9,948 bases of DNA from Actinomycetota bacterium. Its GTDB lineage: Bacteria > Actinomycetota > Actinomycetes > Streptosporangiales > Streptosporangiaceae. The notes under the pieces are model-generated. The model had not been told where the DNA came from. It ran no database searches and saw nothing but the letters and a program-made list of their open reading frames with translations. The translations under genes and the position numbers were made by a program. The DNA lies in the NCBI GenBank assembly GCA_003161205.1, contig PMOU01000515.1, positions 1,953 through 11,900 of the forward strand, given 5' to 3'. Below, piece by piece: positions 6,729 through 9,948 of this stretch (within the stretch, counting starts at the first letter, position 1; every line of letters begins with the position of its first letter).

Positions 6729-6856
6729 CACGGACGGGATCACAGATTTTTGCCGAACGGGCACGGCAGCAGCCTCCGAGCCACGTCCAGCGGCCCCTGG
6801 GCGCGATCCTTGTCATGGTCGACTACTTTCGACACGCTTCGTGTACTATTCGTGGC
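6729..6856 (+). promoter_or_regulatory. Intergenic region with leaderless promoter of the GntR gene
   Basis: A -10-like TACTAT lies at 6844-6849, so transcription should begin about 7 bases on, at A6857 of the start codon. No Shine-Dalgarno sequence precedes that ATG, as expected of a leaderless mRNA, common in actinomycetes. No good -35 hexamer is seen at 16-18 bases. The inverted repeat ACACG-CTT-CGTGT (6832-6844) abuts and overlaps the -10. The related direct repeats TACTTTCG (6823-6830) and TACTATTCG (6844-6852) are 21 bases apart, two helical turns. Either could be an operator. I see no convincing terminator for the glycan operon here: the only hairpins have 5-base stems without a following T-run. 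Confidence 0.55.
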
Positions 6857-7132
6857 ATGACGGCAGCAGCGCAGACTCAGCAAGCGCAGCCAGATCCGCG
6901 GGCCTACATGCGGCTTGCCGCTTTCATCCGCGAGCAGATCAGCGAGGGGAAGCTGGCTCCGGGCGGCCCGCTCCCCTCGATCGCGGCCCTGCGCCGCGAC
7001 CAAGGTCATTCCCGCCAGACGGCCGGCAAGGCCATGCACGTCCTGGCGGAGGAAGGCCTGATCTATCGCGTACCCGGCCTCGGCTACTACGTTAGCTATG
7101 CCCTATCCCCCGCACCGGAGAGCTCGTCCTGA
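6857..7132 (+). CDS. Small GntR-type winged-helix DNA-binding protein
   Basis: A 91-residue protein that is little more than a GntR winged helix-turn-helix. Residues about 16-80 read AYMRLAAFIREQISEGKLAPG, LPSIAALRRDQGHSRQTAGKAM and EEGLIYRVPGLGYYV, matching the three helices and beta-wing of GntR regulators. The effector-binding domain (FadR, HutC, MocR types) is absent, as in many short actinomycete GntR-like proteins, so the ligand or partner, if any, is unknown. ATG 6857 is chosen because the homology begins soon after it and the promoter predicts a leaderless start there; an in-frame frame extending upstream into the GH12 gene is a shadow. It may repress its own promoter through the inverted repeat at 6832-6844. 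Whether it also controls the upstream glycan operon or the small gene downstream cannot be told. Confidence 0.85.
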   Translation: MTAAAQTQQAQPDPRAYMRLAAFIREQISEGKLAPGGPLPSIAALRRDQGHSRQTAGKAMHVLAEEGLIYRVPGLGYYVSYALSPAPESSS

Positions 7133-7149
7133 CTTGCTGACATGGACGG

Positions 7150-7174
7150 CCCGCGCGGGGGTAGCACGCGCGTG
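7150..7174 (+). repeat. Two perfect 10-base palindromes, possible operator or promoter element
   Basis: CCCGCGCGGG (7150-7159) and CACGCGCGTG (7165-7174) are perfect palindromes with centres 15 bases apart. They lie between the GntR gene and the small gene at 7213. An outer pair, TGACA (7138-7142) and TGTCA (7177-7181), flanks them. A weak promoter (CTGACA-like -35 at 7137-7142, TAGCAC-like -10 at 7162-7167, 19-base spacer) could overlap. GC-only palindromes arise by chance in high-GC DNA, so function is uncertain. Confidence 0.35.
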
Positions 7175-7195
7175 GCTGTCAAATCCGGCAGTGGC

Positions 7196-7206
7196 GAGGG
7201 AGAGGA
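7196..7206 (+). promoter_or_regulatory. Strong ribosome binding site of the 57-residue gene
   Basis: GAGGGAGAGGA is a near-ideal purine-rich Shine-Dalgarno stretch ending 6 bases before ATG 7213. It is the main evidence that this short frame is translated. Confidence 0.65.
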
Positions 7207-7212
7207 TAGATC

Positions 7213-7386
7213 ATGGGGCTGTTCCGGAAGTCGAAATCGGGCGCGCACGCCAACCCGAAGCCGACGCTGCGGGAGCGCAGGGCCGCCGAGCGCACGGCCA
7301 AGGCCGAGGCTTCGCTGGTGGAGACCGAGCAGAAGATTCACCAGATTGCCGACGACGTCCGCGGCGACATCAAGGGCTCTGCTTAG
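7213..7386 (+). CDS. Small charged protein of unknown function (57 residues)
   Basis: I do not recognise this protein. It starts MGLFRKSKSG, a short basic, slightly hydrophobic N-terminus. A lysine/arginine- and alanine-rich stretch (TLRERRAAERTAKAEA, about 22-37) follows, then a mixed-charge segment (EASLVETEQKIHQIADDVRGDI) compatible with an amphipathic or coiled-coil helix. There is no membrane segment, cysteine or tryptophan. Support for a real gene is the excellent ribosome binding site, the intact frame and its position 80 bases after the GntR gene in the same direction; a GntR-controlled small protein is one possible reading. Its TAG stop shares four bases (7383-7386) with the TAA stop of the convergent ramB-like gene, leaving no intergenic terminator. 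Confidence 0.6.
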   Translation: MGLFRKSKSGAHANPKPTLRERRAAERTAKAEASLVETEQKIHQIADDVRGDIKGSA

Positions 7387-8855
7387 TCCAGGGCGTTCCG
7401 GTCGAGGAACTCATAGATATCGGCGTCGTCGACGCCGGGGAAGCTTCCGGCCGGCAGGGCGGACAAGATGTGCGAGTGCGCCCGGGCCGACGGCCAGGCC
7501 AGGCCCTCCCATCGTTCAGCCAGCGCGGCGGGCGGCCGGCTGCAGCATTCGCCGTCCGGGCAGGCTGAGTGCCTCCTGGTGGTTACCTCGCGGCCGCGGA
7601 ACCAGCGGGAGTGCTCATACGGCACGCCGAGGGTGATCGCGAACCCGCGTTCGGCCCGCGGGTCGACCTGGGCGACGCAGAAGTAGGTCCCCGACGGCGT
7701 GTCGGAGTACTGGCAGTACGGGGAGAAGAGGTCGGCGGCCCCGAATACCTGCCGTCCGGACCAGTGGCGGCACATCCGCTGGCCCTCGATCGCGCCGGAC
7801 GGATCGGCGGGAAACCGCACCCCGTCGTTCTCATAGGCCTTGTAGATGACGCCGCTGGCGTCGTTCTTCACGAAGTGACAAGGCAGGCTCAGGTGGTGGG
7901 TGGCCAGGTTGGTGAACCGGTGCGCGGCCATCTCGTAGGACACCGAGAACAGGTCGACGAGATCCTCGACCGCCAGGTCACGCGATTGCTTCGCGGCAGC
8001 GAGCACCGGGACCGCCGCTGGTTCCGGCATGAGCACCGCGGCGGCGAAGTAGTTCGCCTCGACCCGCTGCCGCAGGAAGTCGGCGAAGTCGCGGGGCACC
8101 TGGTGATCGAGCCGGAAGTGGCCAAGAGCCTGCAGCACGATCGCGCGCGGCGAGTGGGCGCCGACCGGCTCCTGCTTGACGTAGATCCGCCTGTTCCGCA
8201 GGTCGGTGAGCGATCGCACCGACCGCGGCAAGTCCTGGACGTACCGCACGGCGAAACCGTGATGGCTGACCACCGAGACCAGCATGCCCTGCGACAGCGC
8301 GCCACCGGAGTAACCGCCCGCCTGCAGCGCGCTGGCCGCCTCTCGCTCGATGGCGTCGAAGTAGTTGCCTCGCTCCCGCATCGCCTTCCGCAAGGCCGCG
8401 TTGGCCGCCCGGGCCTCTTCCGGAGTGGCGGCCGGCTTGGACTGCTGGACCCGCAGTTCCGCCGCCACCGCGACCAGGTGCTCGAGCACATCGGTCGGGA
8501 CCCGGGCACCGATCTTCAGCTGCGGCAGGCCCAGGCGCCGGTAGGACGGATCCTGCTGCGCGTCGGTCAGGGCGATCTCAAGCTGCGCGCGGCGGCTCGG
8601 CGGCTGCCGGCTCAGCAGTTCCGCCACCGGCACCGACAGCGCCGTGGCCAGCTGCTCGATCAGCGAGAGCTTGGGCTCCCGGCGGCCGTTCTCGAACAGC
8701 GACAGGGCCGAAGGAGCACGGCCGACCCGCTCTCCCAGCTCGCTGAGCGTCAGGCCCCGCGAACGGCGCAGGTGACGCAGCCGCTGACCGAAGGTCGTAA
8801 GGTCTATACCATCGGCCTGGACCAATTTTTGCTGATCTTTCATGGTGAAGATCAC
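7383..8855 (-). CDS. ramB: RamB-like transcriptional regulator (XRE HTH, degenerate ImmA/IrrE domain, DUF2083-like C-terminus)
   Basis: A 490-residue regulator of the RamB/short-chain-fatty-acyl regulator family. An XRE helix-turn-helix (about 22-80: FGQRLRHLRRSRGLTLSELGERVGRAPSALSLFENG...) precedes a central ImmA/IrrE-like region. There the metalloprotease HExxH is replaced by HFRLDH (246-251), so peptidase activity is unlikely; EANYFAAAVLMP (267-278) keeps the fold signature. The C-terminal part carries several cysteines (MCRHW, PYCQY, YFCVA, CPDGECC) that could bind metal or sense redox. In Mycobacterium tuberculosis and Corynebacterium glutamicum, RamB controls isocitrate lyase and acetate genes. 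Here the divergent neighbour is aceA, strongly supporting the same role. GTG 8855 has GAGAAG 5 bases upstream; ATG 8843 is an alternative without a clear ribosome binding site. Confidence 0.9.
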   Translation of the reverse strand: MIFTMKDQQKLVQADGIDLTTFGQRLRHLRRSRGLTLSELGERVGRAPSALSLFENGRREPKLSLIEQLATALSVPVAELLSRQPPSRRAQLEIALTDAQQDPSYRRLGLPQLKIGARVPTDVLEHLVAVAAELRVQQSKPAATPEEARAANAALRKAMRERGNYFDAIEREAASALQAGGYSGGALSQGMLVSVVSHHGFAVRYVQDLPRSVRSLTDLRNRRIYVKQEPVGAHSPRAIVLQALGHFRLDHQVPRDFADFLRQRVEANYFAAAVLMPEPAAVPVLAAAKQSRDLAVEDLVDLFSVSYEMAAHRFTNLATHHLSLPCHFVKNDASGVIYKAYENDGVRFPADPSGAIEGQRMCRHWSGRQVFGAADLFSPYCQYSDTPSGTYFCVAQVDPRAERGFAITLGVPYEHSRWFRGREVTTRRHSACPDGECCSRPPAALAERWEGLAWPSARAHSHILSALPAGSFPGVDDADIYEFLDRNALD

Positions 8856-9001
8856 TCTATCTTCTCAACTTAGCAAGAAATGCAAATCTTGGGACTTTAG
8901 TTCCTAGGTATTTGCCTTCCGGTTACGCAGCCTGGATCTAGGACCGGATTTCCCGGTACCACAAACCCCGGACCCAGCACACCCGAGGAAGGCATCGCAA
9001 A
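8856..9001. promoter_or_regulatory. Divergent ramB-aceA control region with candidate RamB operator
   Basis: This gap is visibly more AT-rich than its flanks, at least in its left half. It holds an 18-base imperfect palindrome, CAAGAAATGCAAATCTTG (8874-8891), in which 14 of 18 positions obey dyad symmetry around TGCA. AACTTAGCAAG (8867-8877), just left of it, resembles the AACTTTGCAAA-like RamB motif I recall from Corynebacterium, and ATGCAAAT lies inside the palindrome. Promoter hexamers are poor: TTGCCT (8912-8917) and GATCTA (8935-8940), 17 bases apart, is the best plus-strand pair for aceA and is weak. Confidence 0.5.
8985..8992 (+). promoter_or_regulatory. Ribosome binding site of aceA
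   Basis: GAGGAAGG lies 9 bases before the GTG at 9002 and decides this start; no ATG in the frame is close to the conserved N-terminus. Confidence 0.7.
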
Positions 9002-9948
9002 GTGGAGACAATCAGCCAGCAGGCGGCCAAGCTCAGCAACACGTGGCAGACCGACCCCCGCTGGAAAGACACAGCACGCACCTACTCCGCCGAAGATGTC
9101 GTCCGCCTGCGCGGCACGATACAAGAGGAGTACACCCTCGCGCGGCACGGCGCTGAGCGGCTGCGCAAGCTGCTCGCCGAGGAAGATGCCGTCACGGCCC
9201 TGGGCGCGCTGACCGGCAACCAGGCGGTCCAGCAGGTCAAGGCCGGCCTTAAGGCTATCTACCTGTCCGGATGGCAGGTGGCCGCGGACGCGAACCTGGC
9301 CGGGCAGACCTACCCGGACCAGAGCCTGTACCCGGTCAACTCGGTGCCCCAGGTGGTCCGCAGGATCAACAACGCACTGCAGCGCGCCGACCAGATCACC
9401 TGGTCGGAGTCCGAAGACGGAGATGTGCACGACTCTCCCGACTGGCTCGCGCCCATCGTCGCCGACGCCGAAGCCGGATTCGGCGGCGTGCTGAATGCCT
9501 TCGAGCTGATGAAGTCCATGATCGCGGCCGGCGCGGCCGGCGTGCACTGGGAAGACCAGCTGGCTTCGGAGAAGAAGTGCGGTCACCTCGGCGGGAAGGT
9601 CCTCATCCCGACCGGCCAGCACATCCGCACGCTGAACGCCGCCCGGCTCGCCGCCGACGTGTGCGACGTCCCGACGGTGGTGATCGCCCGTACCGACGCG
9701 CAGGCGGCCACGCTGATCACGACCGACGTCGACGAGCGCGACCAGCCGTTCGTTACCGGCACGCGGACCGCGGAGGGCTTCTACCGGGTCCGGAACGGGA
9801 TCGAGCCGTGCATCGCCAGAGGGCTCGCGTACGCGCCGTACGCCGACCTGCTCTGGATGGAGACCTCCAAGCCCGACCTCGACGTGGCCCGCGAGTTCGC
9901 CGAAGGCATCAAGAGCGTCTACCCGGATCAGATGCTCGCCTTCAACTG
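9002..9948 (+). CDS. aceA: Isocitrate lyase (5' part; runs off the window)
   Basis: The first 315 codons of isocitrate lyase, about three quarters of a roughly 430-residue enzyme. It splits isocitrate into glyoxylate and succinate, the entry step of the glyoxylate shunt used on acetate and fatty acids. The sequence follows mycobacterial Icl1 closely: [19 protein letters not shown] (15-33), [55 protein letters not shown] (154-162), the catalytic signature KKCGH with Cys193, and VIARTDA. All catalytic residues visible in this portion are kept. Translation starts at GTG 9002, just before the usual aligned N-terminus. The gene is divergent from the ramB-like regulator, its probable controller, through the 146-base gap. 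Confidence 0.96.
   Translation, partial: METISQQAAKLSNTWQTDPRWKDTARTYSAEDVVRLRGTIQEEYTLARHGAERLRKLLAEEDAVTALGALTGNQAVQQVKAGLKAIYLSGWQVAADANLAGQTYPDQSLYPVNSVPQVVRRINNALQRADQITWSESEDGDVHDSPDWLAPIVADAEAGFGGVLNAFELMKSMIAAGAAGVHWEDQLASEKKCGHLGGKVLIPTGQHIRTLNAARLAADVCDVPTVVIARTDAQAATLITTDVDERDQPFVTGTRTAEGFYRVRNGIEPCIARGLAYAPYADLLWMETSKPDLDVAREFAEGIKSVYPDQMLAFN

Noticed and set aside
6714..6768. Hairpins after the GH12 gene (GTCAC/GTGAC at 6714-6729 and TGCCG/CGGCA at 6751-6768) as terminators
   Set aside because: Stems are only 5 base pairs, the first overlaps the stop codon and neither is followed by a T-run. The TTTT sits before the second stem, not after it.
7569..8873. A 434-codon open frame on the plus strand
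   Set aside because: It is the complement of the ramB-like gene. Its translation is rich in Arg, Gly, His and Val without any domain, while the minus strand encodes a clear XRE/ImmA-like regulator.
8912..8940. TTGCCT-17-GATCTA as the aceA promoter
   Set aside because: The spacing is right but the -10 matches the consensus at only about two positions, so I mention it as a weak candidate and do not list it as a feature of its own.
8897..9622. A 241-codon open frame on the minus strand
   Set aside because: It is antisense to isocitrate lyase, whose KKCGH signature and full alignment to mycobacterial Icl1 leave no doubt about the coding strand.
1..9948. CRISPR arrays, tRNA or rRNA genes, insertion sequences, attachment sites
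   Set aside because: I saw no regularly spaced repeats, cloverleaf-like segments, transposase motifs or flanking direct repeats anywhere in the window.

Overview
The window is a high-GC stretch with GTG starts, stop/start overlaps between genes, one probable leaderless transcript, and a RamB/isocitrate lyase pair very close to the mycobacterial one. This points to a chromosome of an actinomycete. I cannot fix the genus from the sequence.

Bases 1-6728 hold one tightly packed plus-strand operon, entered in the middle of its first gene. Four genes form the complete enzyme set that turns sedoheptulose 7-phosphate into GDP-D-glycero-alpha-D-manno-heptose: a GHMP-type heptose-7-phosphate kinase (3' part only), the isomerase GmhA, the bisphosphate phosphatase GmhB and the guanylyltransferase HddC. 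A small FSA-type transaldolase follows. Its diagnostic residues are those of a true transaldolase, so it may make or balance the sedoheptulose 7-phosphate precursor. Next come a membrane-embedded processive-type family 2 glycosyltransferase, an NAD-dependent sugar-nucleotide epimerase/dehydratase, and a Tat-exported probable lipoprotein with a C-terminal GH12 glucanase domain. Together they suggest assembly, export and trimming of a heptose-containing or heptose-linked surface glycan. This product is inferred, not shown.

Bases 6729-7386 carry two small plus-strand genes. One is a 91-residue GntR-type winged-helix protein with no effector domain. Its promoter puts the transcription start at the start codon, and a short inverted repeat overlaps the -10 box. 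The other is an unrecognised 57-residue charged protein with a good ribosome binding site, preceded by two perfect 10-base palindromes.

Bases 7383-9948 hold a minus-strand RamB-like regulator (XRE helix-turn-helix, degenerate ImmA/IrrE domain, cysteine-rich C-terminus). It is divergent from aceA, encoding isocitrate lyase, which is cut by the window end. The 146-base divergent gap contains an 18-base imperfect palindrome that is the best candidate for the RamB operator. This part concerns the glyoxylate shunt (acetate and fatty acid use) and appears functionally unrelated to the glycan operon.
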